DNA of 51,269 bases from Methanomassiliicoccaceae archaeon UBA421 (GTDB taxonomy: Archaea; Thermoplasmatota; Thermoplasmata; Methanomassiliicoccales; Methanomethylophilaceae), in NCBI GenBank assembly GCA_002498365.1, contig DAHB01000005.1, forward strand, positions 291,945 to 343,213, written 5' to 3'. Of this stretch, positions 40,071 through 48,131 are shown one piece after another. The position numbers and the translations under genes were made by a program. Numbering within the stretch: position 1 is the first letter of the stretch; every line of letters begins with the position of its first letter. The notes below the pieces were generated by a model. That model searched no databases. It saw only the letters and a list, made by a program, of their open reading frames with translations, and was not told where the DNA came from.

Positions 40071-41966
40071 ATGGATGGGAAGAATGAAGAAGTGTATGAT
40101 GAAGACAGCATTGTCGCCCTGCACGGTCTCGAGGCCGTAAGAAAAAGGCCGGGGATGTACATCGGAAGCACCGATACCCGCGGCCTGCACCACTTGGTTT
40201 TCGAAGTTGTAGACAACGGAATAGACGAAGTGATGGCCGGATGGGCCACCACGGTGGACGTGGAGATCAACGCCGACGGCTCTATCACGGTCACCGACAA
40301 CGGAAGGGGCATTCCCACCGGGATCGTCAAAGAAGAAGGCAAGTCAGGTCTCGAGGTATGTCTGACAGACCTCCACGCTGGCGGTAAATTCAATCAGAAC
40401 AGCTACAAGGTCTCGGGAGGGCTTCACGGCGTAGGAGTATCGGTGGTGAACGGTCTTTCCACGAAGCTGATAGCCACCGTCTACAGGGACGGGAAGATCT
40501 GGCGCCAGAGCTATCAGACGGGCATACCGGACGGGGAGGTCGAGCCGATCGGCAAGACCGAAGGGACCGGGACCCAAATACAGTTCTGGCCGGACAGCTC
40601 CATATTCGAGACGGTGGTTTTCGACTACGAGATGCTTCAGAGCAGGTTCAGGAACCAGGCGTTCCTGAACAAAGAGGTAACTATCACCCTCTCCGACCAG
40701 AGGACGGGGAAGTCCGAGAAGTTCCATTACGACGGAGGAGTGTCCGAGTTCGTTCAGTATCTGAACAGGGCAAAGACCCCGATCCATGCCCCGATCCATC
40801 TCGAGGGCGAGAGGAACGGCGTGCAGATAGACATCGCGATGCAGTACACCGACGGGTACAACGAGGAGATCGATTCGTTCGTCAACACCATATTCACGCC
40901 CGAAGGCGGCACTCATATGACCGGCTTCAGGACGGCCCTCACCAAGACAATCAACGATTACGCCAAGGAGAACGGGATGCTCAAGGACGAGTCCCTAGAA
41001 GGTTCCGACGTAAGGGAGGGGCTGACGGCGATAATCAGCATCAGGATGTCCGACCCCCAGTTCGAAGGACAGACCAAGGCGAAGCTGGGAAGCAGCGTGG
41101 CCATGTCCTCCGTCCTTTCGTTCATGAACGATAAGATGGCGGAGTTCCTCCTGGAGAACCCGGCGCAGGCCCAGCTCATAGTAAAAAAGGGCATCAGCGC
41201 GAAGGAGGGGAGAGAGGCGGCGAGGAAGGCCCGCGACGCCACCCGCAGGAAGAACGTCCTGGAGACCTCGACGCTCCCTGGAAAGCTGGCCGACTGCTCG
41301 GAGAGGGACCCGGCCAAATGTGAGCTCTACATCGTGGAGGGAGATTCGGCAGGAGGGTCCGCCAAACAGGGGAGGGACCGCAACTTCCAGGCGATACTGC
41401 CCATACGCGGAAAGATCCTGAACGTGGAGAAGACCAGCCCCGGCAAACTCCTCGACCACGAGGAGATCAGGAACCTGGCGATCGCCATCGGCGGCGGGCT
41501 GGGCGTCGATTTCGACATCACCAGGATAAGATACCACAAAATCGTCATAATGACCGATGCGGACGTGGACGGAGCGCACATAGGGACGCTGCTCCTGACG
41601 CTTTTCTACAGGCAGATGAGGCCCCTGATAGACCACGGCTACGTCTACATTGCCATGCCGCCACTTTACAGGGTGTACAAGGGCAAGAGGGAGGTCTACG
41701 CATACAACGAGGAGGAGATGGCCGCCGCCGTCGCAGATATGGGACAGGGGGCCAACGTCAGCAGGTACAAGGGTCTGGGAGAGATGAACCCCCAGCAGCT
41801 GTGGGACACTACCATGAACCCTGAGACCCGCATAATGAAAAGCATCTCCGTCCAGGATGGGATGATGGCGGACCAGCTGTTCTCGGTCCTCATGGGCGAC
41901 GACGTACAGCCCAGAAGGGAGTTCATAATCGAGCACGCCAAAGAAGTCGTCAACCTGGATGTGTGA
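40071..41966 (+). CDS. gyrB: DNA gyrase subunit B
   Basis: 631 aa, the short form usual in archaea and many bacteria. GHKL ATPase motifs: EVVDNGIDE, DNGRGIPTG and GGLHGVGVSVVNGLS. TOPRIM domain: EGDSAGGSAKQGRDR and TDADVDGAHI, then KGLGEMNPQQLW near the C-terminus. Gyrase in Thermoplasmata and related archaea is an old acquisition from bacteria. With GyrA it adds negative supercoils using ATP. Its TGA overlaps the gyrA ATG. It heads the gyrB-gyrA-small membrane protein unit. Confidence 0.97.
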   Translation: MDGKNEEVYDEDSIVALHGLEAVRKRPGMYIGSTDTRGLHHLVFEVVDNGIDEVMAGWATTVDVEINADGSITVTDNGRGIPTGIVKEEGKSGLEVCLTDLHAGGKFNQNSYKVSGGLHGVGVSVVNGLSTKLIATVYRDGKIWRQSYQTGIPDGEVEPIGKTEGTGTQIQFWPDSSIFETVVFDYEMLQSRFRNQAFLNKEVTITLSDQRTGKSEKFHYDGGVSEFVQYLNRAKTPIHAPIHLEGERNGVQIDIAMQYTDGYNEEIDSFVNTIFTPEGGTHMTGFRTALTKTINDYAKENGMLKDESLEGSDVREGLTAIISIRMSDPQFEGQTKAKLGSSVAMSSVLSFMNDKMAEFLLENPAQAQLIVKKGISAKEGREAARKARDATRRKNVLETSTLPGKLADCSERDPAKCELYIVEGDSAGGSAKQGRDRNFQAILPIRGKILNVEKTSPGKLLDHEEIRNLAIAIGGGLGVDFDITRIRYHKIVIMTDADVDGAHIGTLLLTLFYRQMRPLIDHGYVYIAMPPLYRVYKGKREVYAYNEEEMAAAVADMGQGANVSRYKGLGEMNPQQLWDTTMNPETRIMKSISVQDGMMADQLFSVLMGDDVQPRREFIIEHAKEVVNLDV

Positions 41967-44533
41967 TGGTCATGTCGGAAAATTTAGCGATAAGAGAGAC
42001 GGCGGACGGAAAGGTCGTAGACCAGACGATCGAGCGCGAGATGAAGCGTTCGTACATCGACTACTCGATGAGCGTCATCGTCGGGCGCGCCCTTCCGGAC
42101 GTGAGGGACGGCCTCAAGCCGGTCCACAGGAAGATCCTCTATGCCATGTTCGACATGGGGATGCCTTACAACCGCCCCCACAAGAAGTCCGCAAAGGTTG
42201 TGGGAGAGGTCCTGGCGAAGTACCACCCGCACGGCGATTCGGCGGCGTACGATTCGATGGTCAGGATGGCGCAGCCGTTCTCGCTGAGATACCCGCTGGT
42301 CGACGGACAGGGGAACTTCGGTTCCATGGACGGGGACCCCGCGGCCGCGATGCGTTACACCGAGGCCCGTCTGGCCAAGGCGGCCAACGAGATGCTGCTG
42401 GACATAGACAAGGGAACCGTGGACTTCGTCGACAACTACGACGGGTCCCTCCAGGAGCCCTCCGTGCTGCCGTCCAAGCTGCCCAATCTGCTGGTCAACG
42501 GGTCCGACGGGATCGCCGTCGGAATGGCGACCAAGATGCCGCCCCACAACCTCAGAGAGGTGTGCGACGCCATAATCTACTACCTCGACAGGCCCGAGGC
42601 CGAGACCGACGAGCTCATGGAGTTCGTGAAAGGACCGGACTTCCCCACGGGCGGGATAATCTACGGGCTCTCCGGGATCCAGTCCGCATACAGGACGGGC
42701 CGCGGAAGGATAAGGGTCCGCGCGAAGACCCACATCGAGGAGATGGCCAACGGCAAGTCCCGCATCATCGTCGACGAGCTTCCCTATCAGGTAAACAAGG
42801 CCGTTCTGGTGGAGAACATCGCCGAGCGTGTCAAGAACAAGGACATCGAGGGGATAACCGACCTCCGGGACGAGTCCGACAGGAACGGAATGCGCATAGT
42901 CATCGAGCTGCACAGGGACGCAATAGTCAATGTGGTGCTGGAGAACCTTTTCAAGAAGACCAATATGCAGACCACCTTCGGAGTCATTAACCTGGCACTT
43001 GTCGACAACAAGCCGACCCTCCTTTCGCTCAGGGACATGATATTCCATTACGTCCGGCACAGGGACGAGGTGGTCAGACGAAGGACCCAGTTCGACCTCT
43101 CGGCCGCAGAGAAGAGATACCACCTCATCGAAGGGCTGATCAAGGCCCTGGGGATGCTGGACGATACCCTGGCTCTGATCCGCGCGTCCGAGAACGCCGA
43201 GGAGGCCAACGCAGGGCTTCAGTCCCTGCTAGGGATAGATCAGGACCAGGCAAAGGCCATATTAGACATGCGTCTGCAGAAGCTCACCGGACTGGAGATA
43301 GAATCCCTCAAAGAGGAGTACGACAGCCTGATCAAGCTGATGGCGGACCTGAGGGACATTCTGGCAAGGGACGAGCGTATAAGAGATATCATCAGAGGCG
43401 AGCTGGAGCAGATGAGGGCCGACTACGGCGACGAGCGCCGCACCGAGATCAACATGTTCGCCATCGACACCGACGAGGAGGACCTCATACCCAGGGAGGA
43501 CGTGGTCATCACGATCACCAAGGGCAGCTACATCAAGAGGATCCCCCTGTCAACGTACAAGCAGCAGGGCCGCGGCGGCGTCGGGCTCACGGGCATGCAG
43601 ACCAAGGACGAGGACAACGTGGCGTCCATGTTCATCACATGCTCCCACGACTACGTCATGTTCATAACCGACACCGGGCGCCTGCACTGGCTCAAGGCGT
43701 ACAAGATACCAGAGGGGAGCAGGCAGTCTAAGGGCAAGCCGGTGGTCAACCTGCTGCCGGACCTGGAGGAGGGCGAGCGCGTGGTGAACACGATATGCGT
43801 CAGCGAGTTCTCGGACGACGAATACCTGACATTCTGCACCGACACCGGTACGGTCAAGAAGACCAGGCTCAGCGCCTACGGCAACGTGAGGAAGAGAGGC
43901 ATAAAGGCCATCAAGTTCCAGGACAACGGGAAGCTGATCGAGACCTCGATATGCACCGAAGGGGACCAGATAATAATCGCCACCAGGGACGGACAGGCGG
44001 TCAGGTTCGACCATGAAGACGTCAGGCCGGCCGGCAGGGACACCATGGGCGTCAGGGGCATAACCCTCAACAAGGGCGACCGCGCCGTATCCATGGCCGT
44101 CGTCCGTCCGGGGGACAAGCTCCTGACGGTCACCGAGAATGGATACGGAAAGATCTCGGGGGTCGACGAGTACCGTCTCACCAACAGGGGCGGGAAAGGG
44201 GTCATAACCATAAAGACCAGCGAGAGGAACGGCGGGGTCGTCTGCGTCAGGAAGGTCTCCGACGGAGAAGAGCTCATGCTGACCAGCACCGACGGCAAGG
44301 TCATACGCCTGGCGGTCGACGATATAAGGGAGACCAGCCGCAACACCCTGGGAGTGAGGATCATGGACGTCCGCGATGGCGACAAGGTCACCGCGGTGGA
44401 GCCCATCGTCGAGGAGAAGGACATCGAAGAAGCGGTGGAGAAAGCCCCCGAAAGGGTTTACGAGCAGCCGGAGTTCGATATTACGGAAGTCGAAGAGGAA
44501 GAGCCCGGCCAGTGGACCGAGAAGGAAGAGTGA
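41966..44533 (+). CDS. gyrA: DNA gyrase subunit A
   Basis: 855 aa from the ATG at 41966 (TGATG overlap with gyrB); another ATG two codons later is possible. The catalytic tyrosine is in AAMRYTEARL (Tyr131). The quinolone-pocket segment HPHGDSAAYDSMVRMAQPFS keeps the Ser and acidic residue seen in drug-sensitive enzymes. The C-terminal half is a six-bladed beta-pinwheel with a GyrA box (QQGRGGVG) that wraps DNA, so this is a true gyrase rather than a topoisomerase IV. An acidic tail follows (EEEPGQWTEKEE). Confidence 0.97.
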   Translation: MVMSENLAIRETADGKVVDQTIEREMKRSYIDYSMSVIVGRALPDVRDGLKPVHRKILYAMFDMGMPYNRPHKKSAKVVGEVLAKYHPHGDSAAYDSMVRMAQPFSLRYPLVDGQGNFGSMDGDPAAAMRYTEARLAKAANEMLLDIDKGTVDFVDNYDGSLQEPSVLPSKLPNLLVNGSDGIAVGMATKMPPHNLREVCDAIIYYLDRPEAETDELMEFVKGPDFPTGGIIYGLSGIQSAYRTGRGRIRVRAKTHIEEMANGKSRIIVDELPYQVNKAVLVENIAERVKNKDIEGITDLRDESDRNGMRIVIELHRDAIVNVVLENLFKKTNMQTTFGVINLALVDNKPTLLSLRDMIFHYVRHRDEVVRRRTQFDLSAAEKRYHLIEGLIKALGMLDDTLALIRASENAEEANAGLQSLLGIDQDQAKAILDMRLQKLTGLEIESLKEEYDSLIKLMADLRDILARDERIRDIIRGELEQMRADYGDERRTEINMFAIDTDEEDLIPREDVVITITKGSYIKRIPLSTYKQQGRGGVGLTGMQTKDEDNVASMFITCSHDYVMFITDTGRLHWLKAYKIPEGSRQSKGKPVVNLLPDLEEGERVVNTICVSEFSDDEYLTFCTDTGTVKKTRLSAYGNVRKRGIKAIKFQDNGKLIETSICTEGDQIIIATRDGQAVRFDHEDVRPAGRDTMGVRGITLNKGDRAVSMAVVRPGDKLLTVTENGYGKISGVDEYRLTNRGGKGVITIKTSERNGGVVCVRKVSDGEELMLTSTDGKVIRLAVDDIRETSRNTLGVRIMDVRDGDKVTAVEPIVEEKDIEEAVEKAPERVYEQPEFDITEVEEEEPGQWTEKEE

Positions 44534-44537
44534 TAGG

Positions 44538-44867
44538 TTGGGATACAGGCTGCTGGCTATCGGCGCCGCGGCGGCTTCGGCCGCCGCACACATCCTGTCG
44601 GTGTCGGCGGCCCTCCTTTCTCTGGAGAACACCTCCCTGTTACCGGCAGACCCGGGCAGCCCGGCATATCTGGCACTTCTGCTCTGGATCGCCGTGGCCG
44701 CCGTGTCGTCCGTATGTTTCGTGGCGGCGCTTGTCGCGGTCCTGAAGTCAGGCAGGTCCATGTATCTCTTCGAGACCGTGGAATGTTACCGGCTGGTGTC
44801 CCGCGGGGAGCCCGGCACTCCCGGAGAACGCCCCGAGGGCAAGAAACCCCGTGACGGGACCCAGTAA
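44538..44867 (+). CDS. Small two-helix membrane protein after gyrA (hypothetical)
   Basis: 109 aa starting at a TTG 4 nt after the gyrA stop, with a purine-rich AGAGTGATAGG directly before it. Two hydrophobic segments (about 4-30 and 44-68) and a basic, proline-rich cytoplasmic tail of about 40 residues. No family recognised. Reading frames of high GC DNA are often open by chance, so expression is uncertain; the clear helix-loop-helix-basic tail layout and the tight spacing favour a real gene. Confidence 0.5.
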   Translation: MGYRLLAIGAAAASAAAHILSVSAALLSLENTSLLPADPGSPAYLALLLWIAVAAVSSVCFVAALVAVLKSGRSMYLFETVECYRLVSRGEPGTPGERPEGKKPRDGTQ

Positions 44868-44868
44868 A

Positions 44869-44877
44869 CTTTATAAG
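44869..44877 (+). promoter_or_regulatory. Promoter box of tRNA-Phe
   Basis: CTTTATAAG lies about 29 nt before the first base of the tRNA and right behind the stop codon of the small membrane protein gene. Confidence 0.55.
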
Positions 44878-44901
44878 ACGTACCTTCATTGGGGGAATTG
44901 C

Positions 44902-44974
44902 GCCGCGGTAACTCAGTTGGGAGAGTGCAAGACTGAAGATCTTGAAGTCGCTGGTTCGAGCCCGGCTCGCGGCA
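44902..44974 (+). tRNA. tRNA-Phe (anticodon GAA)
   Basis: Acceptor GCCGCGG pairs with TCGCGGC (one G-T pair), D stem ACTC/GAGT, anticodon stem CAAGA/TCTTG with loop CTGAAGA, T stem GCTGG/CCGGC with loop TTCGAGC. Anticodon GAA reads UUC/UUU. The discriminator base is A and CCA is encoded at 44975-44977. No intron. Confidence 0.95.
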
Positions 44975-45017
44975 CCACATTTATCATCTCGGACCATTGG
45001 CCCGAGGGGGGACCTGT

Positions 45018-45173
45018 TTGGAGGAGGATAAGGTTTTTATCGACGTCAGGACGAGCCGCCTGACGGTTGCGGAGACCCTTGCGGAGATTCGTCGCATCCA
45101 GCAGGAATACCCGGATTACGAGATTTTTTTGGACGGGGACGCTCACGCGATCGTCGGCCGCAGGAAGCAGTGA
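45018..45173 (+). CDS. Conserved-looking 51-aa protein upstream of DUF531
   Basis: 51-aa ORF, starting TTG with GGGGGG about 5 nt upstream, encoding MEEDKVFIDVRTSRLT, then a helix (VAETLAEIRRIQQEY) and a strand pair DYEIFLDGDAHAIVGRRK. The pattern strand-helix-strand-strand and the balanced composition look like a folded protein. The next gene starts 9 nt after its stop with GAGGT as ribosome binding site. No named family; its link to DUF531 suggests a shared task. Confidence 0.65.
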   Translation: MEEDKVFIDVRTSRLTVAETLAEIRRIQQEYPDYEIFLDGDAHAIVGRRKQ

Positions 45174-45182
45174 GGTATCGGG

Positions 45183-45725
45183 ATGGGTAACGGAAGGGTG
45201 ACGATAGGGCTGTACAATTCCTATGACGCCAACAAATTCAGGGAGCCGCACAGGCGGGCGATAGCCCGGACCGGCGACATAGCCATGGCCTACGGGATGA
45301 ACCTGGTGCTTTTCGGGTTCCCGATCCCGGAGGACTGCAGGACGCCCAGGCAGATCGCCGACTGGGTGGCCGGCACCACAAGCATCGGCCGTCACGGAGA
45401 TTATTTCGTGGAGCTCGCGTCGGAAGGCAGGTTCTCTACGTTCCCCTATCCTTCCAAAGGATTCCCTCCGCAGCTCGGAGAGCCCATACTCACCACCAGC
45501 AGGCCGGAAAAGAACAAGGAGACCGATCTCGGAGAGGTCGTCCGCCAGATCAAGGAGGGACGGAGCGTGCTGCTGATCTTCGGTCTGGGCCCCCACGGCG
45601 TGCCGAAAAGCGCCGCGTCGATACCCAAATATAACATGGACATAACCGGCGGAGGATATTCCTTGGAGACCTGCACCGCCATCGGGGCGGTCTGCGGCGC
45701 CATCCACGCTCTCATCGGTCAGTAA
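45183..45725 (+). CDS. DUF531 protein, SPOUT-like
   Basis: 180-aa archaeal protein of the DUF531 family. It starts VTIGLYNSYDANKFREPHRRAIART and ends FGLGPHGVPKSAASIPKYNMDITGGGYSLETCTAIGAV. The C-terminal part resembles the knotted SAM-binding region of SPOUT methyltransferases (GxGPHG ... then a Pro-rich strand and S-L-E-T-helix), which would make it an RNA methyltransferase. This is inference from the motif pattern; the target is unknown. It follows the 51-aa gene in one unit. Its end overlaps purM by 7 nt, convergent. Confidence 0.8.
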   Translation: MGNGRVTIGLYNSYDANKFREPHRRAIARTGDIAMAYGMNLVLFGFPIPEDCRTPRQIADWVAGTTSIGRHGDYFVELASEGRFSTFPYPSKGFPPQLGEPILTTSRPEKNKETDLGEVVRQIKEGRSVLLIFGLGPHGVPKSAASIPKYNMDITGGGYSLETCTAIGAVCGAIHALIGQ

Positions 45726-46738
45726 TGGTCGTAGACCAGGTTGCCCGGTTCCATGAGGACACCGGCCCCCTCCTCGACACGTCCGACAACTTTCGCGTTC
45801 CTGTTCTCGGATACTATCTGCTCCGCTTCGCCGGCGGGCGCTATGAGCATGAAGCCCATGCTCATGTTGAAGGTCTGGTACATCTCCTTCTCGGACACGC
45901 TGCCGAGCTCCTGTATCTTCTTGAAAATGGGAGCAGGCCCTATCGGGTCGTCGATGACGTAGCGTAGGCCCTTCCTCATCCTCAGCAGGTTGCGCAGCCC
46001 GCCGCCGGTTATGTCCACAAGTCCGTGAACCTCGTGCCGGGACGTAATGCCCAGGACCTCTTTCACGTAGATCTCGGTGGGCTCGAGCAGGTTCTCGCCC
46101 ACGGTACCGCTTATACCGGAGGTCTTTTCGCCGAGACCGATACCGGCGGACTCGAAGACCTTTCTTGCCAGCGTCAGCCCGTTGGAGTGCACTCCGGAAG
46201 ACTTCAGCGCCACGACGAGGTCGCCGCTCTCGCACGAGGACCCGGTGATGACGCGGTCCTTCTTCACGCGTCCCAGGCATGTGCCCGAGAGGTCGGGCAT
46301 CCTGACTATCTCAGGCAGAACGGCTATCTCTCCGCCCACGATATCCATGTTCGACATCTCGGCGCCCTTGTTGAGGCCGATACCTATGTCGCGGGTCACT
46401 TTCCCGTCCGGGTCGGCTATCGCGACGTAATCGACGAACGAGATGGGCTCAGCGTTCACGCAGATGGTGTCGTTGACGTTCATGGCCACACAGTCTATTC
46501 CCACGGTGTCCCACTTCCCCAGGGCCTGGGCCACGAGAAGTTTTGTCCCGACCCCGTCGGTGGCCAATGTGAGATATTCGTCGCCGTAGTCGATGAGGCT
46601 GGCGAACAGCCCGGACATCCTCACGTTCTGTCCGTCGCCTACGCGGCGGTACGTCAGTTCGCCGACCAGCGATTCTATGGCGCTCGATTTGCGGTCAATG
46701 CTAACTCCTGCTTTCTCATAGGTCCATGGGTCGGTCAT
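45719..46738 (-). CDS. purM: Phosphoribosylformylglycinamidine cyclo-ligase (AIR synthetase)
   Basis: 339 aa. Closes the imidazole ring to form 5-aminoimidazole ribotide, which is both a purine intermediate and the substrate of ThiC encoded 6 kb away. Motifs: GVSIDRKSSAI, LATDGVGTKLLVAQ (ATP site), CVAMNVNDTICVNAEPISFVDY, and GEIAVLPEIVRMPD. Length and all core motifs are normal. A TATA-like box (CATAAATATAC, minus strand, near 46770) lies about 30 nt before the ATG. Confidence 0.95.
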   Translation of the reverse strand: MTDPWTYEKAGVSIDRKSSAIESLVGELTYRRVGDGQNVRMSGLFASLIDYGDEYLTLATDGVGTKLLVAQALGKWDTVGIDCVAMNVNDTICVNAEPISFVDYVAIADPDGKVTRDIGIGLNKGAEMSNMDIVGGEIAVLPEIVRMPDLSGTCLGRVKKDRVITGSSCESGDLVVALKSSGVHSNGLTLARKVFESAGIGLGEKTSGISGTVGENLLEPTEIYVKEVLGITSRHEVHGLVDITGGGLRNLLRMRKGLRYVIDDPIGPAPIFKKIQELGSVSEKEMYQTFNMSMGFMLIAPAGEAEQIVSENRNAKVVGRVEEGAGVLMEPGNLVYDHY

Positions 46739-46817
46739 CGCACTCGTCTACGGAATATGCCCGTAGTATATTTATGACGTGGGAAAAGGGTTTAACGGTA
46801 AACGCGATGGGCGGTCT

Positions 46818-47501
46818 GTGGGAATTCACGACCGTTGGGTGGAGGAGAGGAGGCACGAGCATTACTACAAGCTTGCAAAGAAGCAGGGCTACCGTTCGAG
46901 GGCCTCATACAAGCTCCTTCAGATCGACGAACGCTTCGGCATTTTCAGAGAGGGCGACTCCGTGGTCGACCTGGGCGCCTGCCCGGGAGGCTGGCTGCAG
47001 GTAGCCAAAGAGAAAGTAGGAGAGACGGGGAAGGTAATAGGCGTGGACCTGAGGAAGATCCGTCCGATGGAGGGCGTCGAGACGATACTCGGGGACATCA
47101 CCGAGGATGCCACGATGATAGAGCTGCTTTCCAGGATAGGCGGAAAAGCGGACATCGTACTCTCCGACATGGCGCCCAACATCGCCGGCCAGTACTCCAT
47201 GGACCATGCCCGCTCCATTCATCTGTGCACGTTCGCCGTGAACGTCTGCGACCGCATCCTTAAGAAGAACGGCAAGCTGGTCATGAAGGTCTTCATGGGA
47301 GACATGTTCGATATCATCAAGAAACAGCTGGAAGGTCGTTTCGCATCGGTGAAGATACATTCGCCTGCCGCCTCCAGGGACACGTCCTCGGAGGTCTACG
47401 TCATATGCAAGGGTTTCTACGCCAAAAAGAACGTGTCCCTTAAAGAGCCAGAGGCACCATTGAAGGAAAACGAGTTCTCGGTAAAGGGCGGTTTCATCTA
47501 A
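46818..47501 (+). CDS. rlmE: 23S rRNA 2'-O-methyltransferase RlmE (FtsJ family)
   Basis: 227 aa from the GTG at 46818. SAM motif I is VVDLGACPGGWLQVA; the K-D-K-E catalytic set is in RSRASYKLLQ, LSDMAPN, LVMKVF and SSEVYVI. It methylates a ribose in the large-subunit A-loop (or tRNA in some archaea). A longer frame starts at GTG 46779, but the predicted TATA box (GTATATTTATG, 46764-46774) would then be almost at the start codon, and known archaeal RlmE proteins begin a few residues before the KxDRW-like HDRWVEER. Hence the later start. Divergent from purM across 79 bp. Confidence 0.9.
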   Translation: MGIHDRWVEERRHEHYYKLAKKQGYRSRASYKLLQIDERFGIFREGDSVVDLGACPGGWLQVAKEKVGETGKVIGVDLRKIRPMEGVETILGDITEDATMIELLSRIGGKADIVLSDMAPNIAGQYSMDHARSIHLCTFAVNVCDRILKKNGKLVMKVFMGDMFDIIKKQLEGRFASVKIHSPAASRDTSSEVYVICKGFYAKKNVSLKEPEAPLKENEFSVKGGFI

Positions 47502-47561
47502 GCCGCCCGCATTGCGCATACTTAATTAGTTGTTCGTGCACTTACAGGCCGGTAGTGCCCT

Positions 47562-48128
47562 ATGGCTGTAAGAAAAAGCAGGTCCGTTCTGTCGATGATG
47601 CTCGTATCCGTGGCAGTTATAGTAGTGGTGGCATCGCTCGGCTATGTTGTTCTCAAGGACTATGAGGCGACCTATTACGAATACGAAGTATCGGGTACCC
47701 ACCAATACGAGAATGCCGGCGGCGACACGATAACCACCGGCATATGGGGAAGCGCGACCACGACCTACATGGACATCCTGGGAGAGACCAGGGTCACCAC
47801 CACCAGCAGCATAACATACCACGATTCTTCCACCAACACCGACAGGCCCTACCAGCTCGAGAAGAGGTGGAGTTTCACATCCAGCCCCGACTACGGGACG
47901 CTTACGGACAGCATCGAGGGCTATTCGACATTGAACTACGGTCTGAAGGATGTCGACATCTACGAGCACACAGATGACGAGGCCGGAGAGGCCGTGATAC
48001 GCTGGGTCGGACAGGACGACGGTATAATCTATCACGTGGAGAGGACCGTCTCAGAGGAAGGGCTCATCACCGTCATAATCCAGGACCTGAGGGACTACGG
48101 CCCCACGAAGATGCCTCTGAGCCTCTGA
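47562..48128 (+). CDS. Membrane-anchored exported protein (hypothetical)
   Basis: 188 aa. A basic start (MAVRKSRS) and one hydrophobic helix (about 10-31) act as signal anchor; the remaining ~155 residues are outside and rich in Thr, Ser, Tyr and Asp (ITTGIWGSATTTYMDILGE), suggesting a beta-rich domain. No family recognised. The ATG follows a 60-bp gap after rlmE. Convergent with the Lhr gene, whose stop is 3 nt away. Surface or secreted proteins of this kind are common next to housekeeping genes in this window. Confidence 0.7.
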   Translation: MAVRKSRSVLSMMLVSVAVIVVVASLGYVVLKDYEATYYEYEVSGTHQYENAGGDTITTGIWGSATTTYMDILGETRVTTTSSITYHDSSTNTDRPYQLEKRWSFTSSPDYGTLTDSIEGYSTLNYGLKDVDIYEHTDDEAGEAVIRWVGQDDGIIYHVERTVSEEGLITVIIQDLRDYGPTKMPLSL

Positions 48129-48131
48129 GGT

